Below, piece after piece: positions 46,918-56,757 of a DNA stretch of 64,000 bases. Location: positions 248,001 to 312,000 of the forward strand of contig CBDHFQ010000007.1 in assembly GCA_965262565.1 (NCBI GenBank), read 5' to 3'. The notes below the pieces were generated by a model. The model was not told where the DNA came from. It worked only from the letters and a program-made list of their open reading frames with translations, and did no database searches. This DNA comes from CBDHFQ01 sp965262565 (GTDB lineage: Bacteria > Bacteroidota > Bacteroidia > J057). Numbering within the stretch: position 1 is the first letter of the stretch; each line of letters opens with the position of its first letter. A program made the translations under genes and the position numbers.

Positions 46918-48669
46918 CTAGTACCCTCTATTTTGTACTAAGAAGCCTTCGACATTAGATGCCCCATCAATAGCGTTTTGGGGAATGGGAAATAATCTTT
47001 TAGATGGATCATTACTTGTCTTTTCAGTCCAGGTATCTTCGTATTTACCAAAGCGTATTTGATCCGATCTTCTGAAGCCTTCCCAGTACAGTTCAAACCC
47101 ACGTTCGCGGAACATAATATCCAGATCAATAGCTGTCAATGGAGCTGGAGTTTGTTCTGGTCTGGCAGTTCTTGAACTTCTGACTACATTTACATCCTCC
47201 AAAGCTCCTGCATCATCCCCTAGTCTCAATTTAGCCTCCGCACGCATCAAATAAACTTCCGCTAAGCGCATCATAACTAAATCAACACTACTGAAATTGT
47301 TCCCATTAGGAGAAGTACGACTAAATTGATATTTCGAACATCTGAAGCCTTTATTGTGTAATCTCCCTTCGTTAGTGAAGTTAACTTCTTCTGTATGGCT
47401 TACATATCCCACATCTCTATCGGGACCATTACCTTTTCTTTGAATGACCGGATAAATTCTAACTGTACCATCATCACATCTTATAAATTCTCCATCTGAT
47501 CCTTTTCTTGGTCCCCACAAAACCCCTCTAAGAATCCCTCTATCGATTTCAAATTCATCATCAGCAATACAATAAAAATGATCTTCATCATTCTCGGGGG
47601 ACATTCCTTCGAGATTTTGTAGTTCCTCGGGAATAAAAATATTTTGTTGATAAAATCTCGCATCGGCTTCTGCAGGATCAATATCCCCATACGCCTCTAC
47701 CCATGTTTGGTAAAAATCAGACGTAATGGCAGGACCATCTGTACCATCTGCGCTAGGAAACTCAGGTCTTGGAAATAAGGAACCTGCAATGGACCAATAT
47801 GCCCAACGACTGTGTTCTCTCCTCAACACCCCTCTTTGATCCAGAGCGAAGATAAGTTCAGAATTACTATTGTTCTCATCATTAAAAAGGTCAAAAAATT
47901 CTGGCGATAAGCTATATTGACCAGAATTGATGATGTTATCTGAAAACTCAATCACCTTATTCATGTCCTCACTAAGAAAATCTGGTGTTCCATAAGGATC
48001 GCGATACACAGCTGCATTTAGATGCAATCGCGCTAATAATCCCCAAACGGCTCCCTGGGTAAGTCTTCCCGGCCCTAAATCAGTATTAATCACATCCACA
48101 ACTGACAATAACTCACTTTCAAGGTAGTCTATGGCTTCCTGGCCCCTGAGGATATTTGAAATATCACTCGAGTTCTCTTTATCAAACACTAGCCCCCAAC
48201 TATCCAGCATCAACATATTAAGATAGGCTCTCAACGCAACCATCTCATTTAACGCACCGGCTGCTTCGAAATCGCCTTCCTCTGCCAATGGCCGTAACAC
48301 CTCTATAGCTGTGATCGCTCTAGAGATATTTTTGGTCAATTCATTCCAGGAATCACCTACTAAATCATTCCCTGATGTCATTAAATGTTGGTGTACAGCG
48401 ATGAATTTTCCTCCATCAAACCAATCTGTACCACCACGATAGGGTAAAATGGCCTCATCTGAAGCGATCAGTTGTAAGCCAAAAAGATTAGTGTGTCTCC
48501 ATGTCCAGGAAACCTGACCATACGCTGGAGCGATGGCCCCACTGATTACCTCTGCCTGTCCGGCACCAGTTAAAGACTCATCCAGTATTTCTTCGTCTAA
48601 GTCAGTACATCCCCAATTAATAATCGTTAGGATGCTTATAGCTGCAAAAACTAATATATTCTTATTCAT
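46918..48669 (-). CDS. susD: SusD/RagB-family nutrient-binding outer membrane lipoprotein
   Basis: About 583 residues from the ATG at 48669. A longer frame from 48732 would precede the signal peptide and overlap susC. The lipobox is INWGC, then CTDLDEE. The typical RagB/SusD helical body follows, with LRAYLNMLMLDSWGLVFD (about 150-167) and the C-terminal segment LMRAEAKLRLGD and FRERGFELYWEGFRRSDQIR. It captures glycans at the surface for the SusC channel, whose gene ends 49 bp upstream. Glycan specificity is not readable, but the neighbourhood points to a red-algal galactan. Confidence 0.94.
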   Translation of the reverse strand: MNKNILVFAAISILTIINWGCTDLDEEILDESLTGAGQAEVISGAIAPAYGQVSWTWRHTNLFGLQLIASDEAILPYRGGTDWFDGGKFIAVHQHLMTSGNDLVGDSWNELTKNISRAITAIEVLRPLAEEGDFEAAGALNEMVALRAYLNMLMLDSWGLVFDKENSSDISNILRGQEAIDYLESELLSVVDVINTDLGPGRLTQGAVWGLLARLHLNAAVYRDPYGTPDFLSEDMNKVIEFSDNIINSGQYSLSPEFFDLFNDENNSNSELIFALDQRGVLRREHSRWAYWSIAGSLFPRPEFPSADGTDGPAITSDFYQTWVEAYGDIDPAEADARFYQQNIFIPEELQNLEGMSPENDEDHFYCIADDEFEIDRGILRGVLWGPRKGSDGEFIRCDDGTVRIYPVIQRKGNGPDRDVGYVSHTEEVNFTNEGRLHNKGFRCSKYQFSRTSPNGNNFSSVDLVMMRLAEVYLMRAEAKLRLGDDAGALEDVNVVRSSRTARPEQTPAPLTAIDLDIMFRERGFELYWEGFRRSDQIRFGKYEDTWTEKTSNDPSKRLFPIPQNAIDGASNVEGFLVQNRGY

Positions 48670-48718
48670 CTTTTTAAAATTTTGAGAAACTAACAAAGAA
48701 GCTTTATCAATTTGACGA

Positions 48719-51709
48719 TTAGAATAGTACATTAAGATCCAATAAAATAGTTCTGGCTGTAGGATAAGTAAATCGATCTATACCAAAGGTTTGAATTCCT
48801 CCTATAGAGCTACCTGTATTTACTTCCGGGTCAAATCCAGTATAATCGGTAATGACAAATAAATTTTGACCTGTGATCGAAATGCGAATACCGTTTATCC
48901 AATTCTCAAGACCGATTTGCTCAGGCGTAATGGTATATCCCAAGGTAGCATTGTTTAATCTCAGAAAGTCCCCGTCCTCTAGATAACGGGTTGAAACTTC
49001 ATTAGAATTGGTAATATCTTCGTTAGGAAATTGGACAGCAAAATCTGTAGTATTGAAAGAAGAGGCCAGATTCCCTCTGTTAAAAAGAGACATAGTGGTG
49101 TGATTATAGATTTGATTTCCAGCCACCCCGTTAAAGTTCAAGCTTAAATCAAAGCCTTTGTAATCAACATTCACGTAAAATCCGTAAGTAAGCTCAGGTA
49201 ATGCACTTCCAACCACTGTCCGGTCATTCTCCAATACTTGCTCATCTCCATTTACATCCCTAAATGCATTCAAGCCATCAGGACCAATGCCCACAAACTC
49301 CTTCATATAAAATGCTCCGATAGGCTCATTGTTAAGATATCCATTGATCGTAGCTCCAGTTTGTCCAGCTCCAGTTGCTCTTCCCGTAGCCAGGACTGCA
49401 AAAGGCGAATTTTCCACTTGATTATCGATATAGGCAACATTTCCTCCAATACTGTAACCAAACGCTTTTTCAGGATTACTTCTATACTCCAGCGCGAACT
49501 CAACACCTGTATTTTGAATTTCCATATCAGGAACATTTGTCCAGAAAGTGGCTGTCGGCTGAATGGGGTCAGCTGGAACTACCTCCAATAAGATGTTTTC
49601 CGAAACTTTATTGAAATAATCCAATGTACCTGTCAATCGATAATCAAATAATCCAAAATCGATTCCAACATCAAACTGGGTAGAAACTTCCCATTGAATA
49701 TCTGGATTTGCCAAGCGAGTAAAGATGGTCCCAAAAGGATAGTCATCCAAGGTAGAAGCAGTAGGGTTCAACGGATAAGTGTCATTTTCGGATCTGCTTT
49801 CCGTGAAACTCTGCTGGGTGATTTTTGCTGGAATTTCCTGATTACCCGTTTCTCCCCAACTTGCACGTAACTTTAAGTTACTGAAGATAGAATTAGCCAT
49901 AAAAGGCTCTCTACTAATGTTCCATCCAACAGCAAAAGAAGGGAAGTATCCATATTCATTGTTTTCTCCAAACTTTGAAGATCCATCCGCACGTATGGTT
50001 GCCGTTACCAAATACTTACCATCAAATTGATAATTCAGTCTGCCAAAGAATGATTGTAACTCATTTTCAACAGCAAAAGAACTCAAGGTAGTTGGTTGAT
50101 CTTGTGTACTTATTTGATCCTGGAAAACAGGCTCCACATCATTATCTGCAAATCCACTTAAATTGAAAGATTTCTGCTCTACAAAAAACTTCTGATAAGA
50201 ATGACCTGCCAGGAAAGTAACATTATGCTTATTTATCTCTGTAGTATAGGTCAACGTATTTTCTACCAATTCATTTTCATTTCTGGTAGTAATAGAAGTT
50301 AACGCTCCCAACTCAAGACCTTCTAATAATGCATAAGGTTCACGCTGAATATCCCTGGTCGTTGTAGAATAATCAATCCCCAAATTCAACTTGTAAGTTA
50401 GGCCCTTAATGATTTCCACAGAAGGAGAGATATTGGCAAGAATTCTATTATTATCGGATACATCGGAGTAAATCTGATTGCGAACAATCGGATTTAGCAT
50501 ATCATCTAATAAGGTAGGTTCACCATTTGTAAATACAGGAATGGTAGGATTTAACTGTAACATATCTACCGTATTTGCTCCAATATCGGGTCTTTCATTT
50601 TCAGTTCTCGCTCCAGTGAAATTGTAATCAATAGTTAAACGGCCCTTCAAGGCTTTCTGGGTCAGATTTACTCTACCTGAATAACGCCTTAGATTACTAT
50701 TCACCAATATTCCTTCCTGATCTTGTACACCAGCGGAGATGAAATATGAAAAATTTTCACTTGAGGCCCCACTCATTGATAGGTTGACATTATAAGAAGT
50801 ACCTGTTTGTGTCAGTTCATCTTGCCAATCAGTATTTCCACCAGCGTCAAATAAATTACCTCCAATAGCATTTACCTGTCTGCGAAACTCATCAGCAGAA
50901 AACACATCAATTTCGTTAGCCATGCTGGACCAGGCGGTAGATGCTGACAGATTCATTTCCGTTTTTCCTTGCTTACCCCTTTTAGTTGTGATGACAATGA
51001 CTCCATTAGATGCTCTTGCTCCATAGATAGCAGCGGCAGATGCATCCTTTAATACATCAATGCTTTCTATGTCTTGAGGATTGATAAAATTTAATGGATT
51101 ACTAGCTACTCCGGTGGATGTATTATCCAATACAAATCCATCAATCACATACAGAGGGGTTGTACCTGAACGCAAACTACCAATGCCACGAATGATGACA
51201 TCTTGTGCTGCTCCAGGTTCACCACTTACGCTGGAAACATTTACTCCAGCCACTTTCCCTTGTAATAATTGTCCCGGATTAGTAACTACTCCTTTGTTAA
51301 AATCTTCACTATCAATGGACCCAATAGCTCCTGTTACATCAGAACGCTTTTGGACCCCATAAGCTACTACCACTACTTCTTCTAATTGATTGATGTCGTA
51401 TATCAATTGCACTTCAAAGTTATTTTTTTCTCCCACTAACATTTCCTGGGTAACATAACCTATGAAGGAGATCATCAATACATCGGTTTGAGTGGCGGTA
51501 ATATTAAACTTACCTTCAGCATCAGAAATAGTCCCTCTCTCGGTCCCTTTAACTCTTACATTAGCTCCCATCAAAGGTTGGCTGTTCTCATCGAGGATAA
51601 AACCACTGACTTCCCTTCCATCACTTTTTTGTTGAGCGAAGACCGTACTATGACAAAAAATCATCATTAACACTCCTACGCAAAAAATTTTAGTAACATT
51701 TAATCTCAT
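48719..51709 (-). CDS. susC: SusC/RagA-family TonB-linked outer membrane transporter
   Basis: A 996-residue TonB-dependent transporter: signal peptide (1-25, ending VFAQ), carboxypeptidase-regulatory-like domain (about 33-105), a TonB-box-like VVVAYGVQKRSDVTGAIGSI segment (about 112-131), plug (about 120-240, with the SusC signature DASAAAIYGARASNGVIVITTKRG) and C-terminal barrel. It imports oligosaccharides with the SusD lipoprotein. First gene of the susC-susD operon, on the strand opposite to the glycosidase-like gene. Confidence 0.95.
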   Translation of the reverse strand: MRLNVTKIFCVGVLMMIFCHSTVFAQQKSDGREVSGFILDENSQPLMGANVRVKGTERGTISDAEGKFNITATQTDVLMISFIGYVTQEMLVGEKNNFEVQLIYDINQLEEVVVVAYGVQKRSDVTGAIGSIDSEDFNKGVVTNPGQLLQGKVAGVNVSSVSGEPGAAQDVIIRGIGSLRSGTTPLYVIDGFVLDNTSTGVASNPLNFINPQDIESIDVLKDASAAAIYGARASNGVIVITTKRGKQGKTEMNLSASTAWSSMANEIDVFSADEFRRQVNAIGGNLFDAGGNTDWQDELTQTGTSYNVNLSMSGASSENFSYFISAGVQDQEGILVNSNLRRYSGRVNLTQKALKGRLTIDYNFTGARTENERPDIGANTVDMLQLNPTIPVFTNGEPTLLDDMLNPIVRNQIYSDVSDNNRILANISPSVEIIKGLTYKLNLGIDYSTTTRDIQREPYALLEGLELGALTSITTRNENELVENTLTYTTEINKHNVTFLAGHSYQKFFVEQKSFNLSGFADNDVEPVFQDQISTQDQPTTLSSFAVENELQSFFGRLNYQFDGKYLVTATIRADGSSKFGENNEYGYFPSFAVGWNISREPFMANSIFSNLKLRASWGETGNQEIPAKITQQSFTESRSENDTYPLNPTASTLDDYPFGTIFTRLANPDIQWEVSTQFDVGIDFGLFDYRLTGTLDYFNKVSENILLEVVPADPIQPTATFWTNVPDMEIQNTGVEFALEYRSNPEKAFGYSIGGNVAYIDNQVENSPFAVLATGRATGAGQTGATINGYLNNEPIGAFYMKEFVGIGPDGLNAFRDVNGDEQVLENDRTVVGSALPELTYGFYVNVDYKGFDLSLNFNGVAGNQIYNHTTMSLFNRGNLASSFNTTDFAVQFPNEDITNSNEVSTRYLEDGDFLRLNNATLGYTITPEQIGLENWINGIRISITGQNLFVITDYTGFDPEVNTGSSIGGIQTFGIDRFTYPTARTILLDLNVLF

Positions 51710-52027
51710 AAATACTATTATTTTATTTTATGAATTATCAAAAAGGCTTATTAATTGCCTCCTTAAACTGCCATTATCTAAATGTTTTAGTGTTTTTGGC
51801 ACTAAATATTTTATCCAGGCGACCACAATGATAAGCCGTATAAGGAGAAGGAATACAACCAGAACGATTATCTTTTTCTTAAGAAATTATAAACTGACAG
51901 TTAGTTTTATCTTAGAATAGCAGGATGGTTTAGTAAGATTAAACCCTATCATAGGTTTTCTATTTGAGTGAGCCATAAGAATTGAGTAAATTCTCCCTAT
52001 TGATAGAATTTACTATTCGCTGTACTT
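51710..52027. other. Divergent regulatory region of susC and the glycosidase-like gene
   Basis: 318 bp without a gene. It holds a 7-bp inverted repeat (TTTAGTG 51786-51792 with CACTAAA 51800-51806) about 80-97 bp upstream of the susC start, placed like an operator or leader hairpin. I found no clear TAnnTTTG promoter on the minus strand. Confidence 0.45.
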
Positions 52028-53179
52028 ATGAATCGACGCCAATTTCTATATATCGCTCAAGTTTTAAGTGGAGGTATGTTATATGACTTCCTACCATTAA
52101 CCTCCATCCGTTCAGAGACATGTAAGCCTCCATCTAATTTTTTTACCTTAGAACAACGAAAAGGGCATTGGTGGTTGATTGATCCGGAAGGCAAGCCCTT
52201 CTTTTCCATCGGACTAAATCATGTTGATCCGGCTTCATTGAGATATCCCGAGAATATTCATATTTGGCGCGAGAAGTACAAGGGTAGTACCATAACATGG
52301 TTGAAGGAATCTGTCAGGATCAATATGCAGAAATGGGGATTTAATACCTTGGGATGGGAGCAAGAGGTTACCGTCAGGCAATGGAGACATTCGCGATCTT
52401 TTACGTATGATGAGTATCAGGCATTGGACATGCCATATTGCCATATGTTGCCATTTACAGAAACACATCAATGGGAACAACACACGCGACATTTCGACTT
52501 TTTCGATCCTGCATGGATAGAGTGGTGCGATTATGTGGCAAGATCGCATTGTGCTGAATTAAGTGAAGATCCTAAACTAATAGGATATTTTTATAGTGAT
52601 TGCCCTACGTGGATCCATACGCGTCCACACAATCAGTGGAGAGGCCCTATCTTTGATCCTGAACAATTAACTACAGCATCTGGTAAAAAGGAGCTTTCCG
52701 CATTGGCCATCCAATACTACCAAACCACCCGAGAAGCGATCCGACGTTATGATAAACATCATCTCATTTTGGGCGATCGCTATGAAGCCAATGCCCCTAT
52801 CGCTACAGAGGTCATCCAAGCTGCCCTCCCTTATGTGGATGTGCTTTCTTTCCAGGATTTTCGCGATCCAGTCAATCATCTTGATCATTGGCACAAACAA
52901 ACCGACAAACCTGTACTTCTCGCCGATGCTGCCAGCATCAAATGGCAGACCCAAAAAGGAGAATTTACCCGAAACAACGGCGAATGGTATGCGACTACCT
53001 TAGCTCAATTGCATGAACATCCTGGATGTATCGGGTTCCATCTTTGTGGGGCCTATCAACGGAATAAAGCCAGAAGGTACGGATTGCTAGATGAAATGGA
53101 GCAGCCGGATGAGGAGAATGTAGCAATCATTACGGAAGCGAATCAGAATATCAATCAGTGGATGGATACGCATTTTTGA
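52028..53179 (+). CDS. Putative exported glycoside hydrolase, agarase-like TIM barrel
   Basis: A 383-residue protein starting MNRRQFLYIAQVLSGG, a Tat-like signal. The body opens with WWLIDPEGKPFFSIGLNHVD, a segment seen in agarase-like clan GH-A proteins. It contains GYFYSDCPTW and LGDRYEANAP, plausible barrel-strand motifs, and ends with GFHLCGAYQRNKARRYG. A family (GH50- or GH86-like) cannot be fixed by eye and the catalytic acids are not assigned. Its place between SusCD and a sulfatase, with GH117 nearby, fits a role in red-algal galactan breakdown. Confidence 0.65.
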   Translation: MNRRQFLYIAQVLSGGMLYDFLPLTSIRSETCKPPSNFFTLEQRKGHWWLIDPEGKPFFSIGLNHVDPASLRYPENIHIWREKYKGSTITWLKESVRINMQKWGFNTLGWEQEVTVRQWRHSRSFTYDEYQALDMPYCHMLPFTETHQWEQHTRHFDFFDPAWIEWCDYVARSHCAELSEDPKLIGYFYSDCPTWIHTRPHNQWRGPIFDPEQLTTASGKKELSALAIQYYQTTREAIRRYDKHHLILGDRYEANAPIATEVIQAALPYVDVLSFQDFRDPVNHLDHWHKQTDKPVLLADAASIKWQTQKGEFTRNNGEWYATTLAQLHEHPGCIGFHLCGAYQRNKARRYGLLDEMEQPDEENVAIITEANQNINQWMDTHF

Positions 53180-53294
53180 TGTTAGGTCTTTCTGTAAGTA
53201 GTTTCATCATTGAGATATTTTAAGTAGCTATCTTAAAACCTAATCCATACCATAAACGTTATACTTTCAACTATTACTGAAATTTTTGAATTGA

Positions 53295-54563
53295 ATGAAG
53301 AGTGTAATTACTTGTGATATGGAAGGTCGTATAGAGACCTTCAGCAAAGGTGCTGAGGACTTATTTGGATATAATTCAAATGAAGTCATCGGCAAGGCCA
53401 GAGTATCCATTTTTTCCCCTGGAGAGATTGTCCTTCAACATGTTCCCCACTGGTTAGCTAAAGCCAGTGAAGAAGGAGAGCACGTAGCAAAGACAAAGTT
53501 CGTCCGTAAAGACGGTACGACATTTAACGCACAAATCAGAATTACCCCTACTTTTGCCAATGGTAAGAAGAATGCCCAAACCGGTTATTGTGGTGTGACG
53601 GAAGCTATTAGCGAAGAACCATACCTACCGATCAAATGGCAAACCAAGCTGATTAGAGGATTGGCTATCACTCGACTACCATTCATCTCAGCTGTTATCA
53701 TGCCCTCATTTATAGGAGGGGCCTATGCTTATCAGGCATTACAAAATGACGCAATGACATTTAATTGGCTCTATTTTGTATTAGCGGTAGTGGGGGTAGT
53801 ATTCCTTCATCTTGCGAGTAATGTTATCAACGATTATTTTGATGTAAAGGACGGTACAGATGGTGCAAATAATGACTATTTTCTTCAGTTGTCTGGAGGT
53901 AGTCGTGCGATTGAGTTGGGCTTAATCACCTTAAAGGGGACCAAGAAACTTGCCCTGACATTCTTTGTCTTAGCGATATTCATCGGTCTTTACCTAACCT
54001 TTCAAACAGGCCCTATAACCTTCTTCCTTGGGATGGCAGGTTTGTTGATTGGCTACTTTTACACAGCTCCCCCCGTACGTCTGGTGGCTAGAAGAGGACT
54101 CGGAGAATTAGGGATTGCTCTAGCTTTCGGCCCATTAGTCACGGCGGGCATTGCTTATGTAACTACCCAACTACTAACTCCTATGTCATTTCTCGTGGGA
54201 CTTCCGGTTGGTCTGCTAACAGCTAATATTCTTTTAATCAATGAGTTTCCTGATGCCTCTTCTGATGCTACTACGGGAAAAAATCATTTAGTAGTAACTT
54301 TTGGTAAGGAAAAAAGTACGCTGATTTATTTATTCACGCTTACTGCTGCTTTTATTGCGAATCTCTGTATCTTTTTTCTATTACCCACAATGAACCTCTG
54401 GCTGTTAGCAACCAGTATTATTTCCTATGTAGCGGGATTAGCTATCTATCGCCATATACGAGCAAATTATGATAATAGAACGCTAGTAAGCTCCAACAAG
54501 AATACGATCACTCTTAGCGCATTGACAGGTTTATTGACAGCCATTTCATTGGTTATAGGATAA
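53295..54563 (+). CDS. PAS domain fused to UbiA-family prenyltransferase
   Basis: A 422-residue fusion. Residues 1-105 form a PAS domain (ITCDMEGRIETFSKGAEDLFGY, a KDGTTF segment, and a GYCGVTEAI end). Residues about 118-422 are a UbiA-type polytopic prenyltransferase with the two Asp motifs NVINDYFDVKDGTD (about 176-189) and INEFPDASSDATTGK. These resemble MenA-type enzymes that attach a polyprenyl chain to an aromatic ring. Both parts are complete in one frame. It is the only such enzyme in the window, with no quinone genes around. Substrate unknown; PAS control of the enzyme is inferred. Confidence 0.82.
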   Translation: MKSVITCDMEGRIETFSKGAEDLFGYNSNEVIGKARVSIFSPGEIVLQHVPHWLAKASEEGEHVAKTKFVRKDGTTFNAQIRITPTFANGKKNAQTGYCGVTEAISEEPYLPIKWQTKLIRGLAITRLPFISAVIMPSFIGGAYAYQALQNDAMTFNWLYFVLAVVGVVFLHLASNVINDYFDVKDGTDGANNDYFLQLSGGSRAIELGLITLKGTKKLALTFFVLAIFIGLYLTFQTGPITFFLGMAGLLIGYFYTAPPVRLVARRGLGELGIALAFGPLVTAGIAYVTTQLLTPMSFLVGLPVGLLTANILLINEFPDASSDATTGKNHLVVTFGKEKSTLIYLFTLTAAFIANLCIFFLLPTMNLWLLATSIISYVAGLAIYRHIRANYDNRTLVSSNKNTITLSALTGLLTAISLVIG

Positions 54564-54885
54564 GCTCTATTGGATTAGAAATATAAGGCTTGCGGTTAAG
54601 ATCTAAGATCCTTTTCTCCATGCATTAGTGCTGTAACACATTTAAAAAGACTTTGAACAAATTGAGGTACCTCTTTTTAACATTGAGGTATCCTTTTATA
54701 ATAGATATGAATATACTTAACCATAATTGCCCTATAGGATACGCCCTTTTTATATGATCGTAACAAAATGAACTAACTCCCCCACTCAACAATATCTGAA
54801 CATCCCTATTTCCCTTCCTCCTTTCTCCTAATTTCTCCTTATCTTAAGACAACCATTAACCCTACGACTCGCAACGACTCATTCC
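54564..54885. other. 322-bp intergenic region upstream of the sulfatase gene
   Basis: No gene. It contains a direct repeat starting ATTGAGGTA at 54661 and 54682, a period of 21 bp with 16 of 21 positions equal. This could be a pair of regulator sites on one face of the helix. Confidence 0.45.
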
Positions 54886-56553
54886 ATGATACCTACATTC
54901 ACCTACACCTATCTTCGATCTGTTGGTACAAGATCTCTCCATACATTCCTCCCTATAGCTGCTGTGATGTGCATGGCAATTTCGGTAGGCTATACACAGG
55001 AACAAACGCGTCCCAATATCATCTACATTATGTCTGATGATCACGCATATCAGGCGGTAGGAGCTTACCAACGCATATTAGCTGCTATCAATCCTACACC
55101 TGTCCTGGATGAATTGGCCAAAGGGGGAATGTTGTTCACTAATGTATTTTGTCATAATTCTATTTGTACCCCCAGCCGTGCGAATATCCTGACCGGCCAG
55201 TATTCTCAAACCAATGGCGTACTGGATCTGGACGGAAGTTTGCCCCCAGAAAAACAATATTTACCCCAGGAATTGAAAAAATTGGGATATCAAACTGCGA
55301 TGATCGGGAAATGGCACCTGAAACACGCGCCAGAAGCGTTTGATTACTATAATGTGCTCCCTGGACAAGGAAAATATTTTGATCCGATCTTGTACACCAG
55401 AGAAGAAGGAGAGGAACAACGAGTCATTAAATTTCAGGATACGCTATCCAGAGAAGTGAATATTACGCAGTACGAAGGGCATTCTTCGGATGTCATTACA
55501 GATATCACCCTGGATTGGCTTGAACAAAAAAGACAAGCGGACCAACCCTTTTTTCTTATGCATCATTATAAAGCCCCTCATGATGAATTTGAATATGCGC
55601 CCAGATATGAAAGCTATTTGGAGGATACTTTTGTTCCTGAACCAAGCTCTTTGTATGAACAGCCGGACTTTGGTTCGGAGGCTATATTTGGTCATGACAG
55701 GGAATTGGAACATAGAATAGGAACCTCCGTCTCTGACCGTCATACCTATCGGAGTTATGTAGATCAATACAAGATTGAGGCTGCAGTGAGGGATTCAGCT
55801 ACCAGCGAGGCTTACCAAACCTATTTAAAACATTATCTGAGATGTGTTAAAGGCATAGATGACAACCTTCAGCGGCTATTTGACTATTTAAAAGCCAATG
55901 ACTTATGGGAAAATACGATCATCGTCTACACAGCGGATCAGGGAATGATGTTAGGGGCGCATGATTTGATAGATAAGCGTTGGATGTATGAGGAATCTAT
56001 GCGGATGCCGTTTATTATGCACTTTCCGAAATTATTAACAGGGAATGGAACCTCAGACTTGTTAATTAATAATACTGATTTTGCGCCTACCTTAATAGAA
56101 TTAGCTGGAGGAGAAGTGCCAACCTACATGCAAGGTAAGAGTTTTGCTTCTGTGTTAAAGGGCAATGATCCAGAGAATTGGCGGGAAGCTACTTACTATC
56201 GCTATTGGATGCATCTTGTTCATCACGATGTTCCTGCACATTTTGGCCTTCGAACGCCATCCTACAAACTGATCTATTATTATGCCTCCCACTACAATCC
56301 ATCCTGGAATGGCAAACCTTCTATGTGGTGGAAAGACGAATCCTTTCCTATAGCTGATACGCCTAAAGCGTGGGAATTCTATGACCTAAGTAAAGATCCT
56401 CAGGAATTGGTCAATAGATATAATGATCCGGCTTATCAAGAGATCATCAAAGAGCTAAAAGCAAAACTGGTAGAGGAGCGAAATCAGTTGAAGGAGACAG
56501 ACGAGGATTTCCCTCATTTAGCGGAAGTCATTGATACACATTGGGAAAAATAA
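54886..56553 (+). CDS. Type I sulfatase (formylglycine-dependent)
   Basis: A 555-residue exported sulfatase. The metal-binding start is PNIIYIMSDDHAYQ, the formylglycine site is CTPSRANILTGQ (Cys at about residue 102, CxPSR type, needing a maturase), and IGKWHL follows. The signal peptide lies around residues 22-41, ending GYTQ. The true start may be an internal Met, since the first 20 residues are not needed. It removes sulfate esters, as expected for porphyran or carrageenan use. Monocistronic, with a terminator after it. The anaerobic or aerobic maturase is not in the window. Confidence 0.93.
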   Translation: MIPTFTYTYLRSVGTRSLHTFLPIAAVMCMAISVGYTQEQTRPNIIYIMSDDHAYQAVGAYQRILAAINPTPVLDELAKGGMLFTNVFCHNSICTPSRANILTGQYSQTNGVLDLDGSLPPEKQYLPQELKKLGYQTAMIGKWHLKHAPEAFDYYNVLPGQGKYFDPILYTREEGEEQRVIKFQDTLSREVNITQYEGHSSDVITDITLDWLEQKRQADQPFFLMHHYKAPHDEFEYAPRYESYLEDTFVPEPSSLYEQPDFGSEAIFGHDRELEHRIGTSVSDRHTYRSYVDQYKIEAAVRDSATSEAYQTYLKHYLRCVKGIDDNLQRLFDYLKANDLWENTIIVYTADQGMMLGAHDLIDKRWMYEESMRMPFIMHFPKLLTGNGTSDLLINNTDFAPTLIELAGGEVPTYMQGKSFASVLKGNDPENWREATYYRYWMHLVHHDVPAHFGLRTPSYKLIYYYASHYNPSWNGKPSMWWKDESFPIADTPKAWEFYDLSKDPQELVNRYNDPAYQEIIKELKAKLVEERNQLKETDEDFPHLAEVIDTHWEK

Positions 56554-56636
56554 TCCTTCTTCGCTTCATCACCATTTTATTGATAATCATATTTTTATCG
56601 TTATAGTAGTCCTCATTCAATTCATTTTTATGGCAG

Positions 56637-56668
56637 AAGAGATGCAGTATTTTGCATCTCTTTTCTTT
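56637..56668 (+). terminator. Terminator after the sulfatase gene
   Basis: A perfect 10-bp stem (56637-56646 with 56653-56662), a 6-nt loop and a T-rich tail. It may also serve the convergent aldehyde dehydrogenase operon. Confidence 0.8.
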
Positions 56669-56757
56669 TAGCCCATATTTGTTCACCGCCTGATTGAATG
56701 ATACAGTAAATGTGTTGATGCTGTTTAAGATGAATCGTAACGGAAATTAACCAATTA

